Counted from the first letter of the stretch, positions 45,587 through 57,697 are shown. The stretch is DNA of 64,000 nucleotides from Lactuca virosa (GCA_928212115.1 CAKMRJ010004445.1:82855298-82919297), one strand, 5' to 3'. A program made the numbers and translations. The notes: a model not told the origin generated them from the sequence alone.

Positions 45587-46341
45587 TGTTGGAGATAGTG
45601 TCTAAGTCCATAACTATATTTGGTATGTACTTGACCCGACCCGGCGTGGTCCATTTGGGTTGCACTTCACCCGAACAATTTACGGATAATCTTTTGAGAA
45701 TAGTATAAGTTATGATTTATTAATATATTATAAGTTCTAATATATTAATATAAAATCATATTATTTAATTAGTGTTGATCTATAATTAATTTAGAGATCA
45801 AAAGCATGACTAATTAAATATGGGCTCTTGTATTTATATAGTGTGGGCTAATGCTTATTTGGAATGGGCTAGGCTTGCATGGAAAGTCCATGGATACTCC
45901 ATGGAGCTTTAACCCATGGATCTCATGGAAATGAAAAGACATGGGTATTAGGGTTTACATGGATGTAACCCTAATCCACCACACTATATAAAGGAGGCTT
46001 TGGTTCTTGAAATTGGACTAGTTGATGTGTGTAAACTAAGAGGGCCGATTTCAAGAAGTTTGTGACGATTCTCTCAAGAATTCCAAGTTTGTGGTGATTT
46101 GTGACTTCCATTTGAGGCATCCACATTATTGGTGCTAGGCTCTCAAACTCCAAGCAATCAACTACTACTACAAGGTAAGTAATTATACTAGTTTTATTTG
46201 ATTCAAGTACCCTATGCCATGCTAGTTAGGATAAGAACCTTGGAAAAATAATTATTTGCATGTATCTTAGTCAAACATAGATACAAGGTTTCTAGGGTTG
46301 CATGTACACCATAGGAGTGTTAGAATGCTCAAAACCCATCA
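45587..46341 (+). repeat. 5' LTR of Copia-2B
   Basis: 755 bp from TGTTGGAGATAG to AACCCATCA. Related to but clearly diverged from the Copia-2A LTR. TATATAAA at 45985-45992. Confidence 0.93.
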
Positions 46342-46342
46342 G

Positions 46343-46354
46343 TGGTATCAGAGC
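46343..46354 (+). other. Primer-binding site, Copia-2B
   Basis: TGGTATCAGAGC, one base after the LTR. Confidence 0.95.
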
Positions 46355-47645
46355 CTGGTTTGTTTATTTGATACTTGATGCAAAAAAATAAAAAAATTAA
46401 AAAAAAATAAAAAACTTGAAAATCGAAGTTTTGTTCAGAAGCTCGTATCAAAATTTCATGTTTTGTATATGTACTTACGATTCTGGAAATTTTTGATATG
46501 AACATTCATAAACATATGAGTTTAGAAGATCATAGAAATTATGTGCTAATAATTGATTAGATTAATTCTTGGTCTTTATGTGTTTTAATGGAGTCTATAA
46601 CTAGTTCTTAAGTTATGGATAACCAAAAGTCACATTTATAAATAACCATTAAAAGAACACATAGGTTACAAAAAATGAAGAGTCTTCATTTTTAATAACC
46701 ATTAACTCATAAGTTATGAGAAATGAAAAGTTTTGAAAGTTTACAAAACTTGCCCTCAAGTTTTGGAACATGTAAAGTCATATTAAAAACTTTAGTTCCG
46801 TTCAACCCTTATACTTTATAATATTATAAGTTTAATAATATTTATATATGTATAAGATCAAGTCGTCTTACCGCTAGTACGTCTCATTCACGAAGTCGGT
46901 CTATAAGGGGGGTATAAGGTTGTTGCGTATAAAATGGCAACTTAATGGGTGTCCATTCTCACCCACTGCTTCCTTGATCGGTGGAGGGTCGTTAGCCGAA
47001 CGGGTAGGACAAGGACTTATAAATTCTCATTAAAAGTATAATGATAATACTAAAGTAACTAAACTTTATTGAATTCCCAATCTTAGTTATTTTAGGAAAA
47101 TGTGAATAAGGTGCTAATCCATGAAATTACACTTTACACTTTGTTTAAGTCGTTAGTGGAGCGTGTGTGGTTAACCGACACACTAACTTGAACTTAACAA
47201 GGTAGGTAAAGGGTGACTTAATGTTTATCATAGTATCGATGGAGCGTGTGTGGTTAACCGGCACATCGATTGAGGGGTAATACATTAAGGGTACCAAGTA
47301 ATTTGCATGGTTACTTCACACCTTGTTTTGTGATCCTCGGCATCCCAGTCACAAAACTTGAAGGGCACACTCGAGATTGAAACATGCCATTGAAGAAAGT
47401 TCAATGAATCTCAAAGAATCTAGGAGTTTCTAAACCAATTAAAACCTAATTAAATATTTCGTTTTTCATGGTGGAAATTGGTGAATCGTCATTCACCTAC
47501 CTTCAAATATCTTATAGCTTAGATTACGGCATCCCTCTTCTAAGTTATAAAATATTGTGTTGGGTCCTAGCCTTAATATTACATTTGGGTGTTTTGTTAA
47601 GGACTATCTCTATATATAATCTAATCTATTCCCTCTTCTTTTCAG
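46355..47645 (+). other. Copia-2B leader
   Basis: Non-coding, alignable with 27731-29267. An A-rich low-complexity run at 46383-46420 replaces the palindrome cluster of Copia-2A, and the TA run is much shorter. Confidence 0.8.
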
Positions 47646-48536
47646 ATGTGTTCCAATAACAATTCTTCTGGCTCAAACCCTACTAGCTCCTTCTCTCTCA
47701 TGAATCTTTGTGGGAGAGTCATCTTTGATGGGTCCAACTTTACAGATTGGATCAGAAACATCAGGATGGTCACTCGGTATGAGAACAAAGAATATGTTCT
47801 CGACAAGGAGCTGAAGGTACCCGAGCCAACTGCTACTCCTGAAGAGCTTGCTGAATATGAGGTACATGAAAGAGATGCTACAAAAGTGGCATGCATCATG
47901 ATGGCCACCATGACAGCCGAGCTCCAAAAGTCCTATGAGGACTATTATCCTTTTGAGATGCACCAGGACTTGATGGACCGCTACCATCAAAGCGCTCGTC
48001 AAGAGCGATATGAAATAATCTCCTCCATGATAACAACCCGAATGAAGGATGGTGAACCCATCACGGGCCACATGCAGAACATGCAAAGGTATGTGGACCG
48101 TTTACTAAAGCTGAATGTGAACTTCCCTGAGGAGTTAGCAATAGACATCATTTTGCACTCCTTTCCATCGTGTTATGATCAATTCCGCATGACATATCAC
48201 ATGAACAAGGAAGAAGTCACCCTCAGCAAACTTCAAGGACTCTTGAAGACCGCCGAAAGTGGTCTAAAGGGTAAGTCGGTTGTTACTACTCCTACTCCTA
48301 CTCCAACTGCGGCCAATGTCTTGGCAATCGGGCATGGCAAAGGGAAGAAGAGAAAGAACCCTTCTAAGGGTACCAAGGGTAAGACCCTTGAAGGCTCCTC
48401 TTCAAGCAAAACCAAGAAAGGTTTTGTCACTCCTTCTGCTAACCCTAATGAGGCTGAATGCTTCTATTGCCATGAAAAGTCGCACTGGAAGCAAAACTGC
48501 CCAAAGTACCAGCAAGATTTGAAGGATGGGAAGTAA
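47646..48536 (+). pseudogene. Copia-2B gag
   Basis: 296-codon open frame, more complete than in Copia-2A: capsid (UBN2-type, FDGSNFTDWIRNIRMVTRYE), Lys-rich tail (KGKKRKNPSKGTKGK) and zinc knuckle CFYCHEKSHWKQNC. A one-base deletion relative to Copia-2A at about 48533 creates an early stop just before the protease region, so gag is intact but uncoupled from pol. Confidence 0.93.
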
Positions 48537-48565
48537 AACCCAACCATGCAGGTATATACACTATA

Positions 48566-49812
48566 TTGTCTAATAACTCACCTCATTCTAAGTCTTGGGT
48601 CCTTGATACAGGTTGTGGTATTCACATATGTTGTGATTTGCAGGGACTAAAAAGAAGTGAGAATGTGGAGCAGGGAAAGATAGGAGTTTATTCCTTAGTG
48701 CTAAATAGTGGGTTTACATTAGATTTGAATAAATGTTATTATTCGCCAGAAATGGCAAGAAATGTTATTTCCTTTTATGCATTGTATCAACAAGGTTTTA
48801 CCTTTTATTTTGATAATAATAATGGTAGTATTGATGCTTTCTTTAATAATGTTCTTTATTTTAAAGCATTACCTTGTGATGGCGTGTATGAAACTGTATC
48901 TGTTGTAGATAATCTAGGAAATAATGTATTGTGTATTAACTCTTCCACTAGCTTAGATAAAGCATCCTTATGGCATTGTCGTCTTGGACATGTAAGCAAG
49001 AAACGCATAGGCCAACTCCAAAAGGATGGAGTCTTGGAGTCATTTGACCTAAAGTCAGATGATAGTTGTGAATCTTGTTTGCTTGGTAAAATGATAAAGT
49101 TACCTTTTTCTGGCACTTGTGCTAGGGGTGAAGGTTTGTTGGACCTCATACACACGGATGTGTGTGGACCCTTCAGAACCACCACAAGAGATGCTAATCG
49201 GTTCTATGTAACTTTTACTGATGATTTTAGTACATATGGATATGTCTACCTAATCAAGCATAAGTCAGAAACCTTTGAGAAATTCAAAGAGTTTAAGCAA
49301 GAAGTGGAGAATCAGTTGGGCAGGAACATTAAGATGCTTCGATCCGATCGTGGTGGTGAGTATCTTAGTACTGAGTTCCTTGACTATCTTAAGGAATGTG
49401 GGATTGTCTCACAATTGATACCTCCTAGGACACCACAGTTGAATGGTGTAGCTGAGAGGTGCAATCGGACCTTGTTGGACATGGTTCGTTCCATGATGAG
49501 TTGAGCTTCGCTACCAATCTCATTTTGGGGGTATGCCTTAGAGACTGTCGCCCATATCCTTAATCTAGTCCCTACAAAGAAGGTTGCCAAAACACCTCAC
49601 GAGGTGTGGACTGGAAAAGTTCCCAATCTAGACCACATCAAGATTTGGGGTTGCGAGGCTTTCATGAGACACGAGACTCATGATCAGCTCGAACCCGAAG
49701 CGAAAGGTGTATTTTCATCGGCTACCCACAGAAATCCTTTGGTTACATCTTCTACAGACCCAGTGATAATGTGGTCTTTATAGCAAGAAGAGGATTATTT
49801 CGAGAGAGAGAT
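48566..49812 (+). pseudogene. Copia-2B protease-integrase
   Basis: 312 codons open: protease WVLDTGCGIHICCDL (active-site D-T-G retained), GAG-pre-integrase WHCRLGHVSKKRIGQLQKDG, and integrase core HTDVCGPFRTTTRDANRFY, RSDRGGEYLSTEFLDYL, PQLNGVAERCNR. TGA at 49502 (CGA in Copia-2A), then a one-base deletion near 49700 and a TAA in the GA-rich run near 49812 end it. Confidence 0.92.
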
Positions 49813-49817
49813 AATTC

Positions 49818-50932
49818 ATGAGCCAAGGAGACAGTGGGAGGCAAATTGACCTTGAGGAAATTCAAGAGTCAAGTGGTGAAGGAACCTCAAACCCTAGCCC
49901 TCAACCTGAAGAGGAAACTCCTGTTGAGCCGACTGAAGAATCAATACCTCTGAGGCGTTCCACCAGAGTTTGGAATGCACCTGAGCATTATTATGGTTTT
50001 CATATTACTGCAGAAGGTGAGACACTTATCAGTGATAACACACTGGTAAATCTGGATGAGCCTAACAGCTACACGAAAGCCATGGCAGGCCCTGAGGCTG
50101 CTAAATGGAAAGAGGCTATGTATAGCGAGATACAGTCCATGTATGACAATCAAGTTTGGAAATTGGTTGACAATGTACCTGATCGTAAGATAGTTGGGTG
50201 CAAAATGGATCTTCAAGAAGAAGACCGACATGGATGGTAATGTACACACTTATAAGGCACGACTGGTTGCAAAGGGTTATTCTCAAACTCTGGGAGTTGA
50301 TTATGATGAGACCTTTTCACCAGTGGCCAAGATTAAGTCTATTAGGGTTCTGTTAGCCATTGCTGCATTTCATGATTATGAAATATGGCAAATGGATGTC
50401 AAAACCGCTTTCCTTAATGGAAAGTTGGATGAAGATGTTTACATGGTTCAGCCAGAGGGTTTTGTCAGTACAGAGTACCCCAGTAGAGTGTGTAAGCTCG
50501 ATAAATCCATTTATGGATTAAAACAGGCACCTCGTAGATGGAATCTTTGCTTTGATGAGAAAGTCAAAGAATTTGGCTTTTCAAGGAGTGAAGATGAATC
50601 TTGTGTCTATATCAAGGCTAGTGGGAGTATAGTCAGCTTTTTGGTACTGTATACTACTCATAGGAAATGACATCCCAACCCTGCAGGAAGTAAAGTCCTG
50701 GCTTGGGAAGTGTTTCGCTATGAAGGACCTTGGAGAAGCTGCCTATATCCTAGGGATAAGGATTTTGAGAAACAGGAGTAAAAGACTAATTGGACTTAGT
50801 CAAAGCACCTATGTGGACAAAGTGTTGAAAAGGTTCAACATGCATAACTCCAAGAAAGGAGAGTTACCCATCCAGAGTAACGCTAGATTGAGTAAGACAC
50901 AAAGCCCTAGTACTGAGGCTGAGATAGCATAA
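49818..50932 (+). pseudogene. Copia-2B reverse transcriptase lacking the YVDD box
   Basis: Linker (IDLEEIQESSGEG), then RT with KWIFKKKTDMDG, QMDVKTAFLNGKLDEDVYM and YGLKQAPRRW. At about 50650 an 11-bp deletion, relative to Copia-2A, removes the YVDD catalytic segment and shifts the frame. The fold continues at 50720 (MKDLGEAAYILGIRIL) to a TAA at 50930. A one-base insertion near 50200 also breaks the frame. The enzyme is dead. Confidence 0.93.
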
Positions 50933-51631
50933 ATGAGTCGAATACCTTATGCTTCAGCTGTAGGATCGATCATGTATGCTATGACGTGTACTAGACCTGA
51001 TGTAGCCTTTGCTTTGAGCATGGTTAGCAGGTATCAGGGGAACCCTGGCAAGGCACACTGGACTGCGGTAATGAATATCCTCAAGTACCTACGGAGGACT
51101 AAGGACTGGGTCCTTACCCTCGGTGGCAGTGAGGACTTGAGAGTTGTAGGGTACAATGATGCTAGCTTTCAGACTGACAGGGATAAATTCCGCTCTCAGT
51201 CGGGCTGGGTCTTTACTCTAAATGGAGGGGCAATTACTTGGAAAAGTTCCAAGCAGGAGACATTGGCTGATTCCACTTGTGAATCAGAGTATATAGCAGC
51301 AAGCGAGGCAGCAAAGGAGGCTATATGGCTAAAGAACTTCATCGGAGACCTTGGAGTTGTACCAGCTATAAAGGAGCCAATGAAGATTTTCTGTGACAGC
51401 AATAGTGTGCTTGCCTTAGCCAAGGAACCAAGAGATCATGGGAGATCCAGACACATTGACAGAAAATATCACTTCATCAGACATCGAATAGAAGAAGGAA
51501 TCCTCGTGGCAAAGAGGGTATCATCGGATGAGAACCCAGCAGATCCCCTCACGAAGGGTCTGACTCGGGCTAAGCATCTCCAGCATGCTCGGAGCATAGG
51601 GCTGAAGGATGATATTAGTTTTAGTAGTTAG
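50933..51631 (+). pseudogene. Copia-2B RNase H
   Basis: 232 open codons: RIPYASAVGSIMYAMTCTRPD, GYNDASFQTDRDKF (the usual catalytic YSDAS is YNDAS), SKQETLADSTCESEYIAASE and the terminal ENPADPLTKGLTRAKHL. It is longer and better preserved than in Copia-2A and ends at a TAG at 51629. A TAA at 50930 separates it from RT. Confidence 0.93.
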
Positions 51632-52324
51632 ATAATCTTTAAATTTGTAAAATGTAACTGACATTTGATGATAAATAAAAGCTGTTATTTATGAGTAAAG
51701 TGTTGCTATCTCTTGTCAATCGTTTACTATTATTTCTTTTTGCATGTTTTGACTTCCAGAATAATTATGTTATGGTTTATATCATATTATTCAAACTCTC
51801 CACAGTCGGTCATATGTTGGAAGTAGATATGAATCAAGACTGTCATGGGTTGGCTTGTAGAGGTCTAAGATGGTAGACAAAGCAGGGCTACAACACTCAT
51901 GAGTGCTCACAAGTTCTGAGTATTGGATTCAACCCACGCTCACTTGTATCACTTCATGGAATTTATCTCGAGTGATCGTGAGACTGTAATATCATATAAG
52001 TCTTCAAACCTAGAGATATGATTTGTTGCCGATTTCAAGAAGTTTGTGACTATTCTCTCAAGTTTCCAAGTTTGTGGTGATTTGTGACTTCCATTTGAGG
52101 CATCCACATTATTGGTGCTAGGCTCTCAAACTCCAAGCAATCAACTACTACTACAAGGTAAGTAATTCTACTAGTTTTATTTGATTCAAGTACCCCATGC
52201 CATGCTAGTTAGGATAAGAACCTTGGAAAAATAATTATTTGCATGTATCTTCGTCAAACATAGATCCAAGGTTTCTGGGGTTGCATGTACACCATAGGAG
52301 TGTTAGAATGCTGAAAACCCATCA
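51632..52324 (+). repeat. Copia-2B 3' untranslated region fused to truncated 3' LTR
   Basis: Matches the Copia-2A 3' untranslated region to about 52027 (AGATATGATTTGTTG), then the interior of the LTR (CCGATTTCAAGAAGTTTGTG, aligned with 46043 onward) to AACCCATCA at 52324. The LTR start and polypurine tract are deleted. Confidence 0.9.
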
Positions 52325-52770
52325 CCAATTCCCCAGCAGTGTTTATGGATCTCATGAATCATGTTTGCAAACCATACTTGGATAAATTCGTGATCGTATT
52401 TGTCGATGATATATTGATATATTCACGAACCAAGGAAGAACATGGTCAACACCTGCAAATAATCTTGGAACTACTAAGAAAAGAAAAGTTGTACGCTAAA
52501 TTCTCCAAATGTGAGTTTTGGATTAGAGAAGTACAATTTTTAGGTCATGTAGTTAGCAACGAAGGAATTCATGTTGACCCATCCAAAGTTGAAGCAATCA
52601 GGAATTGAGAAGCACCAAAGACGCCAACAGAGGTGCGTCAATTCGTAGGACTTGCTGGCTATTACCGTAGGTTCACATAGAATTTCTCCAAAATAGCCAA
52701 GCCACTTACAACACTAACCCAGAAGAATACGAAGTTCAACTAGGAAGACAAACAAGAAGCTGCTTTTCAG
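52325..52770 (+). pseudogene. gypsy-3 reverse transcriptase, 5'-truncated
   Basis: Starts inside RT at the FMDLMNHVCKPYL block, with the catalytic FVDDILIYS intact, then EEHGQHLQIILELLRKEKL and CEFWIREVQFLGHVVS. TGA at about 52606 (Trp expected) and TAG near 52678 interrupt it. The upstream half of RT, protease, gag and 5' LTR are missing at the Copia-2B junction. Confidence 0.92.
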
Positions 52771-52782
52771 AAACTAAAGCAA

Positions 52783-54135
52783 ATGTTGTGTAGTGCACCA
52801 ATCATATCCCTTCCAGATGGAACAGAAGATTTCGTTGTATACTGCGACGCATCAAATCAAGGATTGGGATGTGTGTTGATGCAAAGAGGAAAAGTGATCG
52901 CCTATGCATCACGACAACTTAAGGTGCATGAGAATAATTACACTACCCATGATCTTGAATTGGGAGCTGTAGTTTTTGTACTAAAAATTTGGAGACATTA
53001 CTTATACGGTACTAAGTGTACTATTTTTACCGACCAAAAAGATCTTAATATGAGACAACGAAGATGGGTTGAATTGTTGAATGATTATGAATGTGAGATT
53101 CGTTATCATCCCGGAAAGGCAAACGTGGTAGCAGATGCCTTGAGCCGGAAAGAATATATTAAACCCCGACGGGTACGAGCATTAACTATAACTATCCATT
53201 CTAACTTTACCGCACAAATTAGAGAAGCTCAGCTTGAGGCTCTAAAAGAAGAAAACATCAAGAACGAAGCTTTGCGAGGAATGGAAAAGCAACTTATACG
53301 GAAATATGACGGAATACGATACTTTATGAACCGAGTTTGGACGCCTAGGTTCGGTGGAGTCAGGGACTTGGTCTTAGAAGAAGGCCACAAGTCCATATAT
53401 TCCGTGCATCCAGGTTCTGACAAAATGTACTTAGATTTAAAAGTACATTATTGGTGGCCAAACATGAAGGCAGAAATTGCTACGTATGTGAGCAAATGTT
53501 TGACTTGTTCTAGAGTAAACGCAGAACATCAAAAGCCTTCAGGTTTAATTCAACAACCGGAAATACCTGAATGGAAATGGGAGCAGATATCAATGGACTT
53601 CATCACTAAGTTACCTAAAACTCCTAGTGGGTCCGACACTATTTGGGTGATAGTCGATAGGTTGACTAAGTCCGCCCATTTCTTACCAATAAAGGAGAAC
53701 GACAAGATGGAGAATCTGACTAGAGTTTATCTTAAGGAAATTGTCAGATTGCATGGAGTTCCAAATTCTATTATTTCTAACCGAGATAGTAGATTCACTT
53801 CACGATTTTGGCAATCTCTACAAAAATCCTTAGGAACATGTCTAGACATGAGTACAGCTTACCATCCACAGACTGATGGTCAGAGTGAGAGGACCATTCA
53901 GACTTTAGAAGATATGCTCCGAGCCTGTGTAATAGACTTTGGAAATACGTGGGATACTCATTTACCGTTAATTGAGTTTTCCTACAACAATAGTCATCAC
54001 ACCAGCATCAAGGCTGCACCGTTTGAGGCTCGTTATGGACGAAAATGTCGTTCCCTAGTGTGTTGGGCAGAATTTGGAGATACGCAGATGGCAGAGAACG
54101 TACAGGCGATACCTTACGTATTGGACCAGAAATAA
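52783..54135 (+). pseudogene. gypsy-3 RNase H and integrase
   Basis: 450-codon open frame. RNase H: VVYCDASNQGLGCVLMQRG, YASRQLKVHENNYTTHDLEL, YHPGKANVVADALSRKE. Integrase zinc-binding domain: HPGSDKMYLDLKVHYWWPNM with CLTCSRVNAEHQKP. Core: MDFITKLPKTPSG, VDRLTKSAHFLPI, ISNRDSRFTSRFWQSL (the family's SDRD is SNRD, losing the second catalytic Asp) and YHPQTDGQSERTIQTLEDML. A frame shift near 54070 precedes the tail. Confidence 0.95.
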
Positions 54136-54680
54136 TCCACGAGACAACTGGAAAGATCGTCCAAATTAAGGATCGATTAAAGGCTGCACGTGATCGTCAA
54201 AAGAGCTATGCTGACGTAAGACGTAAGCCTTTAGAATTTCAAGTTGGAGATAAAGTAATGTTGAAGGTCTCTCCTTGGAAAGGTGTAATTCGATTCGGGA
54301 AATGAGGCAAACTAAACCCACGGTATATAGGACCTTTTGAAATTCTAGCAAGAATTGGTTATGTCGCATACCAACTCAAGTTGCCTCAAGAGCTAAGTAG
54401 TGTGCACGATGTTTTTCACGTATCAAATCTCAAAAGATGTCTTTCCGATGACACTCTTGTTATACCTCTCGAAGAGATACAAGTCAATACGAAACTCAAC
54501 TTTGTAGAAGAACCTGTTGAGATTATGGATCGAGAAGTCAAACGATTAAAGCAAAGTCGTATTCCCATAGTGAAAGTTCGATGGAACTCTTTACGAGGAC
54601 CTGAATTTACTTGGGAATGTGAAGATCAGATGAAAGAAAAATACCCCCAACTGTTTGAAGAAACCCCATCCATAAGATAA
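54060..54680 (+). pseudogene. gypsy-3 integrase C-terminal and chromo-like region
   Basis: In the shifted frame: IVQIKDRLKAARDRQKSYAD, FQVGDKVMLKVSPWKGVIRFGK, then (after a TGA at 54303) LPQELSSVHDVFHVSNLKRC, VEIMDREVKRLKQSRIPIVK and VRWNSLRGPEFTWECEDQMK. This is the usual pol C-terminus of plant gypsy elements, with the stop at 54678, just before the polypurine tract. Confidence 0.93.
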
Positions 54681-54700
54681 ATTTCATGACGAAATTATTC

Positions 54701-54714
54701 TAACGGGGGGAGAA
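54701..54714 (+). other. Polypurine tract of gypsy-3
   Basis: TAACGGGGGGAGAA immediately before the LTR. Homologous in form to the gypsy-4 tract. Confidence 0.9.
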
Positions 54715-55132
54715 TGTAACACTGGTCAAAATAGGTCAATAGACAATCACATGTGATTATGCCAATCATGTAATGTGATTATGTTAACCTAGTAATGTAG
54801 TAAGAGTGCTATGTAGTTCATGATAAATTATAATACAAATATGAACTTTATTTATGATACAACTCAAAGTATACGTCCATACGATTCCAAAAATATAGAG
54901 AATGTCTGAATCTGACTTCGCATAAAGAAGTTATGATAAACCGAACACTATAAATCTCTATAATAAGAGGAATTTAAAATACACTTTGAATTAGCTATTG
55001 GAGTCTAAAAGATAGTTGTATTACTTGTAAATACCTACGCGTGCATATAAAGAACGTCAAAAACGGAGTTCGTATGTGAAAGTTACGACCTTCCAAAGAT
55101 TAAGTTGTCAGAAACCCTAATCTGACTCAGCT

Positions 55133-55365
55133 CACAACGTGGGCACAGAGCTCACGACGTGGGGAGTCAGTTATCCACATCTCAGAATCTAGAAGGTGTG
55201 TGACGAGGCTGCGAGGGGATAAGATCCAAGTTCACGACGTGAACAAAGATATCCCACGACGTGATGAGTCACATGGCCACCTTCCGAAGCTAGGGACGCA
55301 AATGGCAAGTCTACGGGGATAAGATCTTAAGTCACGACGTGGGCGTTGTAAAACCCACGACGTGG
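55133..55365. promoter_or_regulatory. Array of CACGACGTG motifs in gypsy-3 LTR
   Basis: Five exact CACGACGTG (near-palindrome CACG-A-CGTG) and one variant (CACAACGTG), often extended to CCCACGACGTGGG or TTCACGACGTGAA. They lie within 250 bp upstream of the TATA box. The half-site CACG/CGTG resembles bZIP or bHLH target cores (family knowledge); binding here is inference. Confidence 0.7.
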
Positions 55366-55382
55366 GGGTCCAAAATCCCTAC

Positions 55383-55390
55383 TATAAATA
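55383..55390 (+). promoter_or_regulatory. TATA box in gypsy-3 LTR
   Basis: TATAAATA in the context CTACTATAAATAGCAG, followed by a pyrimidine-rich leader: a textbook plant core promoter. Confidence 0.75.
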
Positions 55391-55827
55391 GCAGGTCCGG
55401 CCTCATCCATTCTTACACCTAAACTTCTTTCTCCCCTCTCCTTTGCTGAGGCTATCTTACATCCCGAGCCCCGACGACCTCGTACGCTGACCGTTTTTCC
55501 TTAGATAACATAAAATCACGCTACTAGGGTGAGTTTCACGGCCCCACTTTCTAATATTTCGGGGGAAAAAGCATGCTAAATATTATATATACGCTATTAT
55601 TATGTCTATATGACAATATATTAGTATCAACGTAGATAGTTATAATAACAGGGATATAGTTATTTCGTATCTGAAAGTATACAACTATCGTAAAGTTGTT
55701 AGCATGTTATTGCTATGATAGTATACTAATTTAGATCTTGAGTTATACTTAGGATTCTATATATATGTTGTGTGCGATATAGTTCCGAAGTTATGTTCGG
55801 AAGTTCTATATGTTAAGTTATAAAGTA

Positions 55828-56010
55828 TGTTGCTATTATTGGTTTTATGTGAAGATAAAACTGGATATGTTATATGTTGTTATTGTTAGTTTTATGTTAA
55901 GATAAAACTTGGTATTGTTATTGATAGTTTTATGTCAAGATAAAACTAGGAACGTTATATGTTGTTATTATTGGTTTTAGGTCAAGATAAAACCTGGTTT
56001 TACTTCAAGA
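55828..56010. repeat. Short tandem array in gypsy-3 LTR
   Basis: About four units with GTTTTATGT(G/T/C)AAGATAAAACT and TATGTTGTTATT spacers. Each GTTTTA...TAAAAC pair can form a small hairpin. Confidence 0.7.
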
Positions 56011-56968
56011 TATAGCTGTTATACTGCCTAAATATTATGAAGTTAGGAGTAATGTTTAAAAGCATAGTCTAGTAACTTAGGGTTTTAGACATGAAGATGC
56101 TTTTGTTGTTAGAGCTATAGGAAGCTGTCAAAGTCTACATGATTAATTGTATTCATCAACTAAGATTGGGGATCTTAGCAGAAATCCTCTGAACTGTAAC
56201 CGTTAATCCCGTGTGAGCGAGGAAGTCGTGTATAATTAGTATACGGGTTGACCACCCCACTTGTGACTGTTAGCTACAGTCAACCAAAAGCAAGTGATGA
56301 ACTATACTTTTATTTGTTATTGTTCCGGAGTCGATGAAGTGCACGGTGTTGTTCTCATGGTAAATCATGAGTGTGTTTGTTTCTCATGGTAAATCATGAG
56401 TGTATTTTATCAGAGGTATTATGTCACAGTCGTGGTTACAGGCTCATGGTAGAAAATTGTTAGAAACATTATACTTTGTCGTATACAAGTATTAATGTTA
56501 AGTATAAGGTTCCCCCTACTTATACCTTAGGATTAAGTAATGTTTAGGTATAACACTTAATTGATAAGTAAACTATTATACCTAATATACATACTAAATG
56601 TTGGAGAGTCAAAATGATACATTCAAAACTATACTTTTGAACGTGGAAAATGTATTATCTTATGGAGTCAAAACTTGTGGACTCACCAACTTTATGTTGA
56701 TGTATTTTAAAATGCATGTGTTTTCAGGAACTTGAAAAGCTGGTATGTATTCGAACAGAAGAAGTTTTACTATTACCTTTCTGTTCATTAAGAAGTATGC
56801 CATAGTCAGATATTATGTAATAGGTCCTAGAAAAGCAGTTATGTAACTTTCAGTTATCAATAAAGGTATGTATTTTCTTTAGTACTGTTCAATGTATGTT
56901 ATATAACTGTGATACAAAGAATAACGTTACACTACCCGGTGTTTCCACCGATGGTTGGGGGTGTGACA

Positions 56969-57417
56969 CAGATGCTTCTTGCCGTGAAACCACTGATTTT
57001 CGGCCTTGACCTTCTCGCAAGTTTCCCCTCTCCACATACTAAGCTACATCCTATTTCATACACGACCACCAATAATCATGACAGAGATCTCTATACATCT
57101 TCGTCCCCCCTGGATGAATGGAGAATCTCGATTTGTGCGCCTCCTCCATCAAAATCTATCAAGCACCACCCCGGTAACGAACCCACACTCTACAATGGAT
57201 AGTCAATAATGCTCGGCTATCATATTGGAAAGAAGCCACCTGACCCACTATACGCTCACTCTTTTAGTGATCTTCCTTCATAGCCTCAACCTGAGCCTCT
57301 CGAATCTACTCCAATATTGGAGTACTCACTCTCATCCTCATACAAATAACCCTAATCGAAGTTGCAACCTCCTTACGCCTGAGAGGTTCGGCCACCACAT
57401 TGGCCTTCCCCGGATGG
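56969..57417 (-). pseudogene. gypsy-2 RNase H-integrase junction, inverted piece
   Basis: Minus-strand gypsy sequence of the same family as 24246-39134, starting at RNase H just after YHPG (KANVV at 57415 and down) and running into the integrase zinc-binding region (YRDLCHDYWW near 57075) and the SYVERG-like segment near 57015. It begins exactly where unit 3 stops at 39134, apart from the shared CCATC/TCATC. It is the missing right side of the gypsy-2 target of Copia-3. Confidence 0.85.
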
Positions 57418-57697
57418 TGTTAGGACCTATTTTGTTGGTTTGTGCTAGACATATATATTTTGTAGGCTTTGTAATTGTTTTTTTAGGGCATATTTTGTGT
57501 TTTCGGTTGGTTGGACCGAAATCAGCATTGATTTCGGTCCATTGGTGTTTTCGGTTTTGGGTTGGTTTGTATATTGGTGTTCCATATAAAAAGAGCTCGT
57601 ATGACCAGTTAGATGGTTAGCGTTTTCGGTCATAGCGTTGTGAAGCCATTGTACCAGATGATAATTGATATCAATCGTATGCATTGGATTGGATTGA
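57418..57697 (+). repeat. 5' LTR of Copia-3, 3'-truncated
   Basis: Starts TGTTAGGACC and matches the 39135-39502 LTR (inverted) through GCATTGGATTGGATTGA, after which homology ends. About 90 bp of LTR and the PBS are missing. Left flank CCATC (minus-strand sense). Confidence 0.88.

Larger units (their letters stand above)
45587..52324 (+). mobile_element. Copia-2B, second copy of the Copia-2 family, rearranged
   Basis: Complete 5' LTR and PBS, leader, gag and pol. At 52028 the 3' untranslated region jumps into the middle of the LTR, deleting its first ~455 bp and the rest of the 3' untranslated region. The flanks do not form a target duplication (GTTCT on the left, CCAAT on the right) and belong to different gypsy elements in opposite orientations. 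Confidence 0.92.
54715..56968 (+). repeat. 3' LTR of gypsy-3 (2.25 kb)
   Basis: Begins TGTAACACTGG after the polypurine tract. The end is placed at GGGGGTGTGACA (56968), by analogy with the gypsy-4 terminus and because unrelated gypsy sequence starts next; GTTACA at 56931 is an alternative end. Contains CACG-N-CGTG motifs (55133-55365), a TATA box (55383) and, at 55830-56010, several copies of GGTTTTATGT(G/C)AAGATAAAACT-like units. Confidence 0.88.

Noticed and set aside
54715..56968. Ending the gypsy-3 LTR at 56931 (GTTACA)
   Set aside because: GTTACA mirrors TGTAAC, but the following CGGTGTTTCCACCG...GGGTGTGACA resembles the gypsy-4 LTR end and the unrelated gypsy sequence starts only after 56968. 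Kept as an alternative.
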